A stretch of DNA of 64,000 bases from assembly GCF_900086985.1 (NCBI RefSeq), contig NZ_LT593974.1, forward strand, positions 1,674,001 through 1,738,000, in the 5' to 3' direction. The DNA is from Halomonas sp. HL-93 (GTDB taxonomy: Bacteria; Pseudomonadota; Gammaproteobacteria; Pseudomonadales; Halomonadaceae). Each line of letters begins with the position of its first letter. The stretch's first letter is position 1. Positions 1 to 7,801 of this stretch are shown here, piece by piece. The position numbers were made by a program, and so were the translations under genes. The notes beneath the pieces were generated by a model. It worked only from the letters and a program-made list of their open reading frames with translations. It did no database searches and was not told the DNA's origin.

Positions 1-584
1 TGCTCGCGGGCCACGACCGGGGCGCACGCGTGGGCTACCGGCTAGTCCTTGATCATCCCGAGCGAGTATTGCGGTTTGCTGCACTCGATATCGTCCCGAC
101 CCTTGAGGTGTGGGAACGAATGAATAAAGATGTCGCCATGCGTACCTACCACTGGCCATTTCTTGCTCAGCCTGCTCCCTTGCCCGAGCGATTGATTGGC
201 CACGATCCTGAGTTTTATTTGCGTCACCTGCTGGCGAAGTGGGCAGGCCAACGGGAGGCTATCACTGCTCCAGCTTTGGCCGAGTATATTCGGCACTTCA
301 ATAAACCTTCCGTCATTGAGGCAACGTGCGAGGACTACCGAGCGGGCGCTACGGTTGATCTGGAGCATGACCGGGCGGATCGCAATGCCGGTCGCCGGAT
401 TCAATGCCCGATGCTGGTCGTCTGGGGCAGGGGCTTCCTCGCAGGGCAAGCCGAGTCGCCGCTTAGCGTCTGGCGTGATTGGGCGGATGATGTACGGGAA
501 GTCGCTCTAGACTGCGGGCATTTCGTGGCGGAAGAAGAACCGGACGCATGCGCCGCCGCGCTTCACGATTTTTTCGCTGAATAG
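1..584 (+). CDS. Haloacetate dehalogenase-like alpha/beta hydrolase (5' end outside window)
   Basis: Only the C-terminal part is present; the reading frame is open from base 3 and begins inside the nucleophile elbow. The visible G-H-D-R-G-A-R motif places Asp as the nucleophile, which is the signature of fluoroacetate/haloacetate dehalogenases (DehH1/FAcD group) within the alpha/beta-hydrolase fold. Near the end, D-C-G-H-F-V-A-E-E-E-P carries the expected catalytic His. The family hydrolyses 2-haloacids to hydroxyacids in the cytoplasm; some members act as epoxide hydrolases, so the substrate is not certain. About a third of the usual 300 residues is missing upstream. No partner gene for haloacid uptake follows. 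Confidence 0.8.
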   Translation, partial: LAGHDRGARVGYRLVLDHPERVLRFAALDIVPTLEVWERMNKDVAMRTYHWPFLAQPAPLPERLIGHDPEFYLRHLLAKWAGQREAITAPALAEYIRHFNKPSVIEATCEDYRAGATVDLEHDRADRNAGRRIQCPMLVVWGRGFLAGQAESPLSVWRDWADDVREVALDCGHFVAEEEPDACAAALHDFFAE

Positions 585-871
585 GCGCATCATGGGTTCG
601 CGAGCCACTGGGTAGTTTTGACGCTATGACGCTGTGACATCATAACGTCAAGACGTTACCGGCTTCGGCAAGGGGTATGCCGAATCATATATGAGGTGGT
701 AGATGAGCTCCTTGTCGTCACGGTGGTGAAGGTGGGATATCGAAAACATGTCTACAAACAAAGCTAACGAGGCCATGCAATAGCGTTGCACTTGGAGGTT
801 GAAACCGCCCGGCGTTAATTCTATTGAACGTTAATTTAAATTTTATTTATTTTATTAAAAGGTCATCAATA
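585..871. other. Intergenic region with small palindrome and AT-rich leader
   Basis: No gene is visible. There is a short tandem-like stretch (TGACGCTATGACGCTG near 619-636) and a perfect inverted repeat AACGTC-AA-GACGTT near 645-658, which could be an operator. The last 50 bases are strongly AT-rich and probably hold the promoter of the TPR/YehS gene pair. A search for an integron attC-like fold here was inconclusive. Confidence 0.4.
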
Positions 872-1315
872 ATGATTAACACCAAAATATACAAGGCCGT
901 CTACGAACTGGCGGAAAAGCTGATGAAGGCCGCCGCTAGGGACGATAGAGAAACATTTGAGGCGCTGTATGCCGAGCTGCGGGCGATTTGCACTGAGAAC
1001 GAAAATACCGATAAAGACCACCCGGAACAATGGGAGACGCTGGCTGATTTTACCGAAGAGCTGGAAGACGCGCTGCCGATTTACCAAAAGGCGCTCGATA
1101 AGGCCATTGCCAAGCCATCGAATGACCATATAGCATCAATCGGTTTGTCCATGGCGACGTTGCAAGTTGAAGCGGGCCAAACGGACGCGGCTATCGCCAA
1201 TTTGCAGCGTGCCCAAACCAGTGCCCAGGGCATTGAAGATGACGAGCTGAAAGCAGAAATCGACGAGTTTCTTGAAACACTAACTACCGGCCAGGAACCC
1301 CATTTTGACCAATAA
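872..1315 (+). CDS. Small TPR-like helical protein
   Basis: A 147-residue, acidic, almost entirely helical protein. Residues about 65-125 read like two tetratricopeptide-type helix pairs (A-L-P-I-Y-Q-K-A-L-D-K-A, then S-I-G-L-S-M-A-T-L-Q-V-E-A-G). No signal peptide or catalytic motif. The ATG at 872 is chosen over an upstream in-frame ATG at 824 because the extra residues come from the AT-rich leader and an AAAAGG ribosome-binding site precedes 872. Its last 11 bases overlap the start of the YehS-like gene, implying translational coupling. TPR proteins are scaffolds; no specific function can be given. Confidence 0.7.
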   Translation: MINTKIYKAVYELAEKLMKAAARDDRETFEALYAELRAICTENENTDKDHPEQWETLADFTEELEDALPIYQKALDKAIAKPSNDHIASIGLSMATLQVEAGQTDAAIANLQRAQTSAQGIEDDELKAEIDEFLETLTTGQEPHFDQ

Positions 1316-1790
1316 CGATATTTTTCGCCGCATCCGTTATACCTTTGATTTAAAAGATAACACCATCGTGGATATCTTCGCCTTGGCAGAGGTCAGCGTG
1401 AGCCAGCCACAGGTAACCGCCTGGCTGAAAAAGGATGACGATGACACCTTTGTTGCTATGAAGAACAAAGAGTTGGCGGCGTTTTTGAATGGGTTTATCA
1501 GCTTTAAGCGTGGCAAGCGTGAAGGCCCGCCGCCCGCGCCGGAAGCACAGTTGAACAACAATATGGTGTTCCAGAAGCTGCGCATTGCTCTGAACATGAA
1601 GGCCGAAGATGTGTTAGCGGTTTTTGAGCGGGTCGGGCTGCCGTTGAGCAACCATGAGCTCAGCGCCTTTTTCCGTAAGCCAAGCCATAAAAATTACCGT
1701 GAGTGCAAAGACCAGATGCTGCGCAATTTCTTGCTTGGCATTCAGCGCCAGTTGCGGCCAAACCCTAACGGTTCAGACTCAGATGTCTGA
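1305..1790 (+). CDS. yehS: YehS-like DUF1456 family protein
   Basis: 161 residues with two tandem copies of the DUF1456 module (about residues 2-70 and 83-152). Each opens with N-N-x-[IV]-F-x-x-[IL]-R and ends in an x-x-F-L-x-G helix. This matches E. coli YehS in length and layout, and the family is conserved but has no established function. The start is a TTG at 1305: this gives the conserved N-N-D-I-F start and an 11-base overlap with the TPR gene, so the two are probably made from one mRNA. The helical bihelical modules look like possible nucleic-acid or protein-binding domains, which is inference only. Confidence 0.85.
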   Translation: MTNNDIFRRIRYTFDLKDNTIVDIFALAEVSVSQPQVTAWLKKDDDDTFVAMKNKELAAFLNGFISFKRGKREGPPPAPEAQLNNNMVFQKLRIALNMKAEDVLAVFERVGLPLSNHELSAFFRKPSHKNYRECKDQMLRNFLLGIQRQLRPNPNGSDSDV

Positions 1791-1842
1791 CTTTCGCTAC
1801 GTCAAAGTCGCCAGCGTGCTTTAGGGTTAAAAGGTTCACCAT

Positions 1843-2361
1843 ATGGCCAGAAATATTGAGATCAAAGCTCGTATCGGCAATATCGAAGTGCTCGAATCTA
1901 AGGTGGCTAAGATCGCTGATAATGGGCCAACCGAGATATTGCAAGACGATATGTTCTTCCAATGTGAGGCCGGGCGACTGAAGCTTCGGGTGTTTTCAGA
2001 AAAGCACGGAGAACTGATTTTTTACCGGCGCGAGAATCAGGCTGGGCCGAAAGAATCGTTTTATGTTCGCTCGCCAACTGATGAACCTGAAACATTGAGA
2101 GAGACGCTTTCGCTGGCCTATGGTGTAGCTGGTCGTGTTCGGAAACATCGCACGCTGTATCTTGTTGACAGGACACGTATACATCTCGATAGGGTGGAGG
2201 CCCTTGGGCACTTTCTTGAACTTGAAGTGGTACTTGCCTCCAGTGAGTCATCACAGGTCGGTGTTGAGATCGCACACCGCCTATTGAACCAGCTCGGTAT
2301 CGAGTCATCCCAGCTCATCGAAGCCGCTTATGTCGATTTGCTCGAGGAAAAGGGGAGCTAA
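1843..2361 (+). CDS. CYTH-domain protein (class IV adenylate cyclase/triphosphatase-like)
   Basis: 172 residues covering one CYTH domain. The N-terminus M-A-R-N-I-E-I-K-A-R carries a variant of the ExExK tunnel motif (E-I-K-A-R, with the first Glu replaced by Asn-Ile), followed by the D-D-M-F-F, L-K-L-R, R-K-x-R and H-L-D-x-V-x-x-L-G-x-F-x-E-[LI]-E strands typical of the triphosphate tunnel. Families with this fold include class IV adenylate cyclase (CyaB), thiamine triphosphatase and inorganic triphosphatase. CyaB-like length and the F-L-E-L-E-V-V end favour a stand-alone CyaB/ThTPase-type enzyme acting on a triphosphate with divalent metal. The gene is independent of its neighbours. Confidence 0.75.
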   Translation: MARNIEIKARIGNIEVLESKVAKIADNGPTEILQDDMFFQCEAGRLKLRVFSEKHGELIFYRRENQAGPKESFYVRSPTDEPETLRETLSLAYGVAGRVRKHRTLYLVDRTRIHLDRVEALGHFLELEVVLASSESSQVGVEIAHRLLNQLGIESSQLIEAAYVDLLEEKGS

Positions 2362-2430
2362 GTATTCAGTCTAAGGCTCTAAACAAGGAGCCGCGCAGGT
2401 CGGTGAGTTCAGACGTTAAGGTAATTGGCT

Positions 2431-2808
2431 ATGGAGATCGAAGCGGATCTGATAGAAAAAGAAAGAGCCTTGCTCAGCTTTGAGGTGCGCAGTTCACCGG
2501 CGAAACTGCGTTCTTTGTTGTCCCCAGATTTTTTGGAGATCGGAGCATCAGGCGATTTTTTCGGGTTAAACAGTGTTCTTGATAGTTTGCCGCACGAGTC
2601 CGCGTGGTCGGCTGTATCTCAGGACTTTGAACACAGGAGATTGAGCTCTGATCTCATTCAGCTCTTTTACCGGGTTGCGATCAGTCGTCAAAACGGCTTA
2701 ATGACAAGCTATTCTCGGCGAACGTCAATATGGAGGAAAGAGGGAAACGAGTGGAAAATGGTTTACAACCAGGGTACGGCTATTTCTCCTTTTGACTTTC
2801 ATTCTTAA
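2431..2808 (+). CDS. DUF4440/SnoaL-like small protein
   Basis: 125 residues with the DUF4440 (NTF2/cystatin-like) pattern: an N-terminal helix with E-K-E-R-A-L-L, then L-L-S-P-D-F-L-E-I-G-A-S-G-D-F-F, and a C-terminal strand S-I-W-R-K-E-G-N-E-W-K-M-V-Y-N-Q-G-T. In this family the strand pair usually closes over a small hydrophobic pocket; many members have no known reaction. ATG 2431 is preferred to TTG 2425 because AAGG lies about 9 bases before it. Product function cannot be stated beyond the fold. Confidence 0.7.
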   Translation: MEIEADLIEKERALLSFEVRSSPAKLRSLLSPDFLEIGASGDFFGLNSVLDSLPHESAWSAVSQDFEHRRLSSDLIQLFYRVAISRQNGLMTSYSRRTSIWRKEGNEWKMVYNQGTAISPFDFHS

Positions 2809-2867
2809 TTCGTCGATCCAGCGGGCGTTACACACTTCAATTTTTAAAATTGATAGGAAATAAATCT

Positions 2868-3314
2868 ATGGAACTTGCTAACGTAAATAAAGGAAATATC
2901 GATGATCTTTATGACTTAAATGCCAAGCTTGCCGAATCTGAAAAGCAGAGGCATCTTTTTACTGCTGATAGAGAAAGCTATGCCGACGCTTTTTTAGCTA
3001 CTACGCCTGCTTGTTTTGGGTCTTTAGCTTATCAAGACGAACAGCCCGTTGGTTTCTATATATATAATTTTAAGTTTGCCAGTTACATCGCTTCACGTGT
3101 TCTTTATGTTGAAGATATGTACTTAGTCGATGGATTTGATACTGATGAAAATAAAAAGTTGCTTCTGCAACATGCGGTGAGAAGATCACAATCTGAAAAG
3201 TGCTGTAGAGTCGAGATGCGCGTTCTTAAAGCGTTTAATCCTGGATATGGTCTTATAAAAAGCGTTGGCTTCAGTGAGATTACAAAATGGGATGTCTATC
3301 GTCTAGATCTTTAA
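2868..3314 (+). CDS. GNAT-family N-acetyltransferase (AT-rich, probably acquired)
   Basis: 148 residues with the GNAT pattern of diamine acetyltransferase-like members: substrate strand V-G-F-Y-I-Y-N-F-K-F, then V-L-Y-V-E-D-M-Y-L-V (beta 4), then a helix and R-V-E-M-R-V-L-x-x-F-N-P-G-Y-G-L-I-K-S-V-G-F at the CoA side. The Y-V-E-D-M-Y-L-V segment is typical of spermidine/diamine N-acetyltransferase relatives. ATG 2868 is preceded by AGGAAA at good spacing. The gene is visibly more AT-rich than its neighbours, with many AAA, GAT and CTT codons, which suggests recent transfer. Confidence 0.8.
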   Translation: MELANVNKGNIDDLYDLNAKLAESEKQRHLFTADRESYADAFLATTPACFGSLAYQDEQPVGFYIYNFKFASYIASRVLYVEDMYLVDGFDTDENKKLLLQHAVRRSQSEKCCRVEMRVLKAFNPGYGLIKSVGFSEITKWDVYRLDL

Positions 3315-3343
3315 CCCTCAATAGCATAGATGTGGAGTCTGTA

Positions 3344-3829
3344 ATGAAATCAACCGTAGAAGAGTGTATCCGCTCATTGGGCTTGGAACTACCCGTCGTT
3401 ACCACGCCAAGGGGCAACTTTCGTTCCTATATAATTTCGAACAATATGCTCTATCTGTCAGGTAAGGGCGCTCCGTTGCGAGAAGAGGGAGTGGCTGTCC
3501 CAAAAGTGGGGCAGGAAGTGACTATTGAGCAGGCCCGAGCCTACGCTCAAGAGGTTGGCCTGTATCTCCTCGCACTCATCAAAGAAGCTCTAGGAGACTT
3601 TGATCGGGTTCAACGTGTTGTGAAGATGTTTGGTATGGTTAACGCTGATCCCAACTTTACTTCTCACACTGAAGTCATCAACGGTTGTTCCGACCTGTTT
3701 GTTACTGTGCTTGGTGAGCGCGGTGAGCATGCACGCTCTGCCATTGGTGTTGGATCACTGCCGAAGGGGTTTGCTGTGGAGATTGAAGCCATCATTGAGT
3801 TTTCTTCGCCACACGATCGCCATGCTTAA
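3344..3829 (+). CDS. RidA-family protein
   Basis: 161 residues with the RidA/YjgF fold: N-Y-x-S-x-x-I-S-N-N-M-L-Y-L-S-G-K-G, central helix R-V-V-K-M-F-G-M-V-N, and C-terminal R-S-A-I-G-V-G-S-L-P-K-G-F-A-V-E-I-E-A-I-I-E-F with the conserved Arg and Glu that bind the carboxylate of enamine/imine intermediates. RidA proteins release ammonia from reactive 2-aminoacrylate-type imines as trimers in the cytosol; longer members like this fall in the poorly characterised Rid subgroups. ATG 3344 has TGGAG upstream and replaces an earlier start that would overlap the preceding acetyltransferase. Confidence 0.85.
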   Translation: MKSTVEECIRSLGLELPVVTTPRGNFRSYIISNNMLYLSGKGAPLREEGVAVPKVGQEVTIEQARAYAQEVGLYLLALIKEALGDFDRVQRVVKMFGMVNADPNFTSHTEVINGCSDLFVTVLGERGEHARSAIGVGSLPKGFAVEIEAIIEFSSPHDRHA

Positions 3830-3977
3830 CCTCTTCATTGAAATGCACCCACGTCTGGTAACTGCTTAACCAAACGTCGAGGGCTTAGGCGCAGTAAAGG
3901 CACACTCCTCACGACAATCAATTGTGTTCGGAGCTAGCACGTACCGAAGCATCATCAACAAGGAGGAAATGGTGCAG

Positions 3978-4526
3978 ATGTGCGAAACGGAAAGACTATT
4001 TATACGGACATTATCCCTAGATGATGTTCCTGAGTTGACCGCTATCCTCAGCGATCCTGAGGTGATGAAATACTCGATCCGAGGCGTTTGCGATGAAGCG
4101 GCGACGCGGCGGTTTATTGAATGGTGCTTGGAAATCTATGCAGCTCACAGTATCGGGCCGTGGGCCTTAGTAGAGAAGGTTTCCGGTAAGCTTGTCGGCT
4201 TTTGCGGTGTCAGCCCCGAAAAGGTAAATGGTGTTGAGGAAAGCGGGCTAGGGTATCGGCTAGCCAAACAGTACTGGAGCAAAGGCCTAGCGTCGGAAGC
4301 CGTGCAAGCGGTACTCCATGAGGCATTTAATCAAAAGCAGCTATCGTCGGTGGTTGTTATTATTGAGCCTGAGAATATTGGGTCACTAAAAGTGGCAGAG
4401 AAAGCAGGGTTTTCTACTTTCGACACTATTGAATTTCATGGTCGCCTAGTGAGGCTGTACCGGTTAACGTCACAGCAGTGGAGTGCACTTGATACTCATG
4501 AGATGAAAGCAACAATTGCGCGATGA
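3978..4526 (+). CDS. RimJ/RimL-type GNAT acetyltransferase
   Basis: About 183 residues opening with E-T-E-R-L-F-I-R-T-L-S-L-D-D, the standard start of the RimJ/RimL group, followed by L-V-G-F-C-G-V, G-L-G-Y-R-L-A-K-Q-Y-W-S-K-G-L-A-S-E-A-V (acetyl-CoA pyrophosphate loop, R/Q-x-x-G-x-A form) and E-N-I-G-S-L-K-V-A-E-K-A-G-F (terminal CoA contact). Such enzymes acetylate N-termini of proteins or small amines; the target is not predictable. A strong AAGGAGG lies at 3960-3966, so ATG 3969, GTG 3972 and ATG 3978 are all possible starts; 3978 was chosen for best protein homology. Confidence 0.8.
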   Translation: MCETERLFIRTLSLDDVPELTAILSDPEVMKYSIRGVCDEAATRRFIEWCLEIYAAHSIGPWALVEKVSGKLVGFCGVSPEKVNGVEESGLGYRLAKQYWSKGLASEAVQAVLHEAFNQKQLSSVVVIIEPENIGSLKVAEKAGFSTFDTIEFHGRLVRLYRLTSQQWSALDTHEMKATIAR

Positions 4527-4532
4527 GTAGCA

Positions 4533-4844
4533 TTAAGGGCTGACCCGATTATGCCAGTAACCCGGCTTTCTCGAATGATGGGCGAAGGCAACAATAGTAA
4601 TTGCTTGGTTATTAACAACAGTCACAAGGGAAAAAGGAAATTGTTGAAGGATCAAACGCTTTGCGCCAAGTTTGCTTGCTTGACCTAATACAGGAACTAT
4701 TGGTGGGTTGGGTGCGCTTAGCTTTTTGGTCGCTTGTTCAAAGGTATCAATAAGTTGTTCACCAAGCCCAGGCGATTCGAGTTCATACCAAGCTGCGGCT
4801 TCCATCAGCTCTTCAGCAGCTTCTGGGCTAACCTTCACCCTCAA
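4533..4844 (-). CDS. RelE/ParE-family toxin
   Basis: A 103-residue protein with the ParE/RelE layout: N-terminal helix V-S-P-E-A-A-E-E-L-M-E-A-A-A-W-Y-E (a typical Y-E-x-x-S/x-P-G-L-G motif follows), central loop P-N-P-P-I-V-P, and the terminal strand T-I-V-A-F-A-H-H-S-R-K-P-G-Y-W, where H-x-x-R-x-P-x-Y-W is the conserved signature. Members are mRNA endonucleases or gyrase poisons. The start is TTG at 4844 or GTG at 4838. It lies only 2 bases behind its antitoxin, the usual antitoxin-first order, and so completes a type II module. Convergent with the GNAT gene. Confidence 0.85.
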   Translation of the reverse strand: MRVKVSPEAAEELMEAAAWYELESPGLGEQLIDTFEQATKKLSAPNPPIVPVLGQASKLGAKRLILQQFPFSLVTVVNNQAITIVAFAHHSRKPGYWHNRVSP

Positions 4845-4846
4845 AA

Positions 4847-5083
4847 TTAGTTCCTTATCCGAGCTCGGGCACGTTCAAGAGCTTCGCTTACTTCTAACGA
4901 CTTGGTTTTGCCAGATTCAAGATTATTGACTCTGCGACATATCTCCTCGTCCCAGGCTTCCGATACACTGATTTCAGCCATACCATCCAAGCTTGCGACC
5001 AAATCATGAGCGAGTTTGGCCCGTTCCCTCTCCGATAGGGTCATTGCTTCACTCGTGATAGTCTCAAGTTGCGCTGTATTCAT
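4847..5083 (-). CDS. Putative addiction-module antitoxin (TIGR02574-type)
   Basis: 78 residues of the putative addiction-module component family: L-S-E-R-E-R-A-K-L-A-H-D-L-V-A-S-L-D-G at residues about 16-34, followed by a W-D-E-E-I-C-R-R-V-x-x-L-E-S-G-K motif and a helical tail that wraps ParE-type toxins. The gene precedes and almost touches the toxin gene, as expected for type II systems. A promoter is expected between 5084 and 5246, where the sequence is AT-rich, but no clear operator palindrome could be fixed. Confidence 0.85.
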   Translation of the reverse strand: MNTAQLETITSEAMTLSERERAKLAHDLVASLDGMAEISVSEAWDEEICRRVNNLESGKTKSLEVSEALERARARIRN

Positions 5084-5246
5084 TTATGTACCAAGCCTTG
5101 TGAAACGGCAATATCAAAATCATGCAGTAAATTACATCTGATGACAAGGCCATCAAGCTACAGTGAAATCAGCCGTCTGGGGTACATTTTCAGCTAATGT
5201 TGAACGGCAAAAAGAGATTCTGGAGTAACGCTGGATAAACCATTTA

Positions 5247-6242
5247 TCAAAGTAGCTGGGAGCGCCGCCACACGCTAGGCGGTGCTTTTTCCTGGCGAAC
5301 CCAACTGCGCCTTAGCTGACGCTCGTCACCGAATCCGGAGGCTTCGGCTATACGTGCTAGCGTCCAGGTCGTTTCGGTCATTAACGCTTTGGCTCGCTGC
5401 AGGCGCAATCCCATGATGTAGTCGCCTACCAGCATGCCGGTAAGACGTTTGAATTGGCGCCGGAAATGACGCTCGCTCATGGCGGCCTGAGCCGCCAGCG
5501 TTTCGATAGGCCACCTTTGAGAGGGCGCGGCGCAGATGGCATCTTGAACGCGATGCAGCCGTTCATCTACATGATTACGACCCTCAAGCCAGGCCCCCAA
5601 CTGAGGCTCCTGACCACTACGGCGAAGATACAGCACCATTTCCCGTGCTACTGCCAGAGCCAGCGAGTGACCACAAGTCTGGGTAAGCCAGTACAGCATG
5701 GTATCGATCCCGGTTGAGATCCCTGCGCTGGTTAAATAGCGGCCATCTTCGATAAAAATACAATCGCTTTGCACCTTGGCCTTTGGAGCTTTGGTCTGTA
5801 ACTGTTCGATTAGCGCGTGGTGGGTGGTACAGCGTCGTCCTTCTAATAGGCCCGCGTCTGCCAGCAATAATGTACCCGAGCAAACGGTCATCAGTGTATC
5901 CGCATAGCAGGCATTCGTCTTGAGCCAAGCGACGCACTCTTGCTGCGCCAATGGCTCAAGGCTATTGCGATACTGCCCTGGAATCAGCAGTAGATGTTGA
6001 GGCGGTAGCTGCTCCGGTAACGGGTCAATGCCGCTAAGGGTTAGTGGCCCTAACCACTGCATGGCTGCTTTGGGGCCGATATAGCGCACCTGAACGTCTA
6101 TCGAGAGCCGGTCTGCACACTGCAAAACCTGAAGCGGGCCAATCAGATCAAGCGGCACCTGGCCGGGCATCATCAGTACTGCAATCCGCAAGGTTGTGAC
6201 TCTTTCCGATTGCAGCTGGCTATGTCGTTGCTCTTCACTCAC
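5247..6242 (-). CDS. GlxA-type transcriptional regulator (DJ-1/PfpI plus AraC HTH)
   Basis: 331 residues in two parts. Residues about 18-190 form a DJ-1/PfpI-like class I glutamine-amidotransferase domain (L-L-L-I-P-G, then T-V-C-S-G-T-L-L-L-A-D-A-G-L-L-E-G-R-R-C with a Cys at the nucleophile-elbow position). Residues about 235-325 form two AraC helix-turn-helix motifs (A-M-S-E-R-H-F-R-R-Q-F-K and R-I-A-E-A-S-G-F-G-D-E-R-Q-L-R-R-S). Proteins of this layout (FtrA, GbdR, CdhR) sense small metabolites. It follows and overlaps by 8 bases the isochorismatase-like gene, so the enzyme is the likely target of control. Confidence 0.85.
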   Translation of the reverse strand: MSEEQRHSQLQSERVTTLRIAVLMMPGQVPLDLIGPLQVLQCADRLSIDVQVRYIGPKAAMQWLGPLTLSGIDPLPEQLPPQHLLLIPGQYRNSLEPLAQQECVAWLKTNACYADTLMTVCSGTLLLADAGLLEGRRCTTHHALIEQLQTKAPKAKVQSDCIFIEDGRYLTSAGISTGIDTMLYWLTQTCGHSLALAVAREMVLYLRRSGQEPQLGAWLEGRNHVDERLHRVQDAICAAPSQRWPIETLAAQAAMSERHFRRQFKRLTGMLVGDYIMGLRLQRAKALMTETTWTLARIAEASGFGDERQLRRSWVRQEKAPPSVWRRSQLL

Positions 6243-6801
6243 ACGTATTTTGCCATTCGTTGATCATGTCTTGTGTATTGATAATACGCGCAAAGCGGTC
6301 TTCCAGTACCAGTTCGGTGCGCGCCTTAATATCATCGGCTGACCAGGTGATACCGTGGCGCGTCATGGGAAAGGCTAGGGTAGCATCGCTGATAAAGTCG
6401 ACGCTAAACCCTAAATCCGACGCCACTCGGGCGGTGGTTTCACAGCACTGCTCGGTACGAATACCGCTAATGGCCAGCCGTTCAATGCCGCGCTGCCGTA
6501 ACCAGCCTTCAAGCGAGGTGTCGGTGAAGGCGTTATGAACCCGCTTATGAAAGCTCACCGCCGCTTCATCATCAAAATCGTCGAGCGGACGAATCAGGCC
6601 ATTCTCAGGGTCAAAAGTTCCTTGGCTGCCAGGCTCTTCATGCAGAATACGGACAACGGGAATTTTGTTTGCCTGTGCGGCGTTCAGCACTGCACGCTGC
6701 TTGGGACGCCATGCCTGAGCCAGCGATTCTACCCAGTAATCGCGGGCGGGGAAGGAGGCTTGGACATCAATTAATAACAAGGCGGTTTTAGGCTGGGTCA
6801 T
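6235..6801 (-). CDS. Isochorismatase-family cysteine hydrolase
   Basis: 188 residues from the ATG at 6801 (an upstream in-frame ATG at 6813 is less likely). The Asp in A-L-L-L-I-D-V-Q, the Lys in S-F-H-K-R-V-H-N-A-F and the Cys in G-I-R-T-E-Q-C-C-E-T-T-A-R form the Asp-Lys-Cys triad of the isochorismatase/nicotinamidase/carbamoylsarcosine-amidase family. These enzymes cleave amides or vinyl ethers through a thioester or hydrolysis step; the substrate cannot be deduced. The last 8 bases overlap the GlxA-type regulator, so the two are co-transcribed and the regulator may sense the enzyme substrate. Confidence 0.85.
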   Translation of the reverse strand: MTQPKTALLLIDVQASFPARDYWVESLAQAWRPKQRAVLNAAQANKIPVVRILHEEPGSQGTFDPENGLIRPLDDFDDEAAVSFHKRVHNAFTDTSLEGWLRQRGIERLAISGIRTEQCCETTARVASDLGFSVDFISDATLAFPMTRHGITWSADDIKARTELVLEDRFARIINTQDMINEWQNTCE

Positions 6802-6960
6802 GGCTAATCTCATCGTGTTGACGTGAGGCTATAGATTAGCGTTTATATATTTTGCTAACGATGCGTTGCTCGGTCACAAAGGGGACAATTTCGGCCATAT
6901 GCAGACAATGTCTTCTACTAATAGCACGATAAAGGGGTGATTCTCAGGACCAAGTGAGGT

Positions 6961-7704
6961 CTATTTCTTCACACAGACAAAAATAGCGTTTCCGGAGGTA
7001 GTGTCCCAGGGAATGATTTTGTCGTAATTGTGTTCGAATATATGAACCTCGAAGTAGGGTTCTAAAAGCGTAACTAACTGCGCAAAGCTCACTGCCACCA
7101 TGGTGTGTTCATCGTTCCAAACCTGCGTGGCGGCGGCGTTGGTTTTTTCAATGCTCAATCTCAATGACTGTTTTTCACCCTGGCCGCTGTAGTGCCAGCC
7201 GGAGCGGAAGGTAAACGTATCGTCTGCCCGCTTGGCGGTGTGCTTAACAAACAGGTCGTTATCGATCTGCTGCTTATCTACCCCGTTAAAGTAGAAAACG
7301 CCGCCCGTTGTTAAGGCGCGGTGGGCGCTGGCAATGCACGCTTTAAGCTTTTCAATACCGTCGTTGTAGTGGATCGAGTATAAAAAACAGGTGATTAAAT
7401 CGAGCGGTTCGCTAACCTCGAATGCGCTCATGTCTTGCAGGGTGAACTGAGCTTCCGGGCATCGGCTGGCAGCCATGTCCAGCATTGGTTGATTGATATC
7501 CAGTCCGCGGCTGGCGTAGCCAAAATCCATGAAATGGCGCACGTGGGGGCCAGTGCCACAGGCGAGGTCAAGGTGGCGTGAGCCTTCATTACCGAAAAGC
7601 TGGTGCAGCCGCCGGATGGCGTTGCTTTGGGCGTGATAGTCGATGTCAGCGCACATCAAATCGTAGTAGCCGGAAAGGTCGGTATAGAGTGCATTGACGG
7701 ACAT
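6961..7704 (-). CDS. Class I SAM-dependent methyltransferase
   Basis: 247 residues with motif I H-L-D-L-A-C-G-T-G-P-H at residues about 43-53, motif II R-G-L-D-I-N-Q-P-M-L-D-M-A (acidic ribose-binding Asp), motif III F-T-L-Q-D-M-S-A-F and motif IV L-D-L-I-T-C-F-L-Y-S-I-H-Y. This is a class I Rossmann methyltransferase resembling the small-molecule group (ubiquinone/UbiE- and glycine/sarcosine-like). The target is unknown; enzymes acting on glycine to make the osmolyte betaine are a possibility in halophiles, but no sequence mark proves it. Monocistronic on the minus strand. Confidence 0.8.
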   Translation of the reverse strand: MSVNALYTDLSGYYDLMCADIDYHAQSNAIRRLHQLFGNEGSRHLDLACGTGPHVRHFMDFGYASRGLDINQPMLDMAASRCPEAQFTLQDMSAFEVSEPLDLITCFLYSIHYNDGIEKLKACIASAHRALTTGGVFYFNGVDKQQIDNDLFVKHTAKRADDTFTFRSGWHYSGQGEKQSLRLSIEKTNAAATQVWNDEHTMVAVSFAQLVTLLEPYFEVHIFEHNYDKIIPWDTTSGNAIFVCVKK

Positions 7705-7801
7705 GGTCGCCTGAACGGTGGGGAACTTGGGTGGCGCATAGTAAACGAGCGGGGTGGGTTTGAGAAGTAACCCGCTCTATTGGCTGGTGCGTCATGTTTA
7801 G

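Noticed and set aside
872..4526. Integron cassette array with attC sites
   Set aside because: Short motifs such as GCGGGCGTTA near 2821 and CGTTAA-like ends occur, but I found no full attC with paired R and L boxes between the genes, and several gaps are too short (for example 30 bases between the acetyltransferase and RidA genes).
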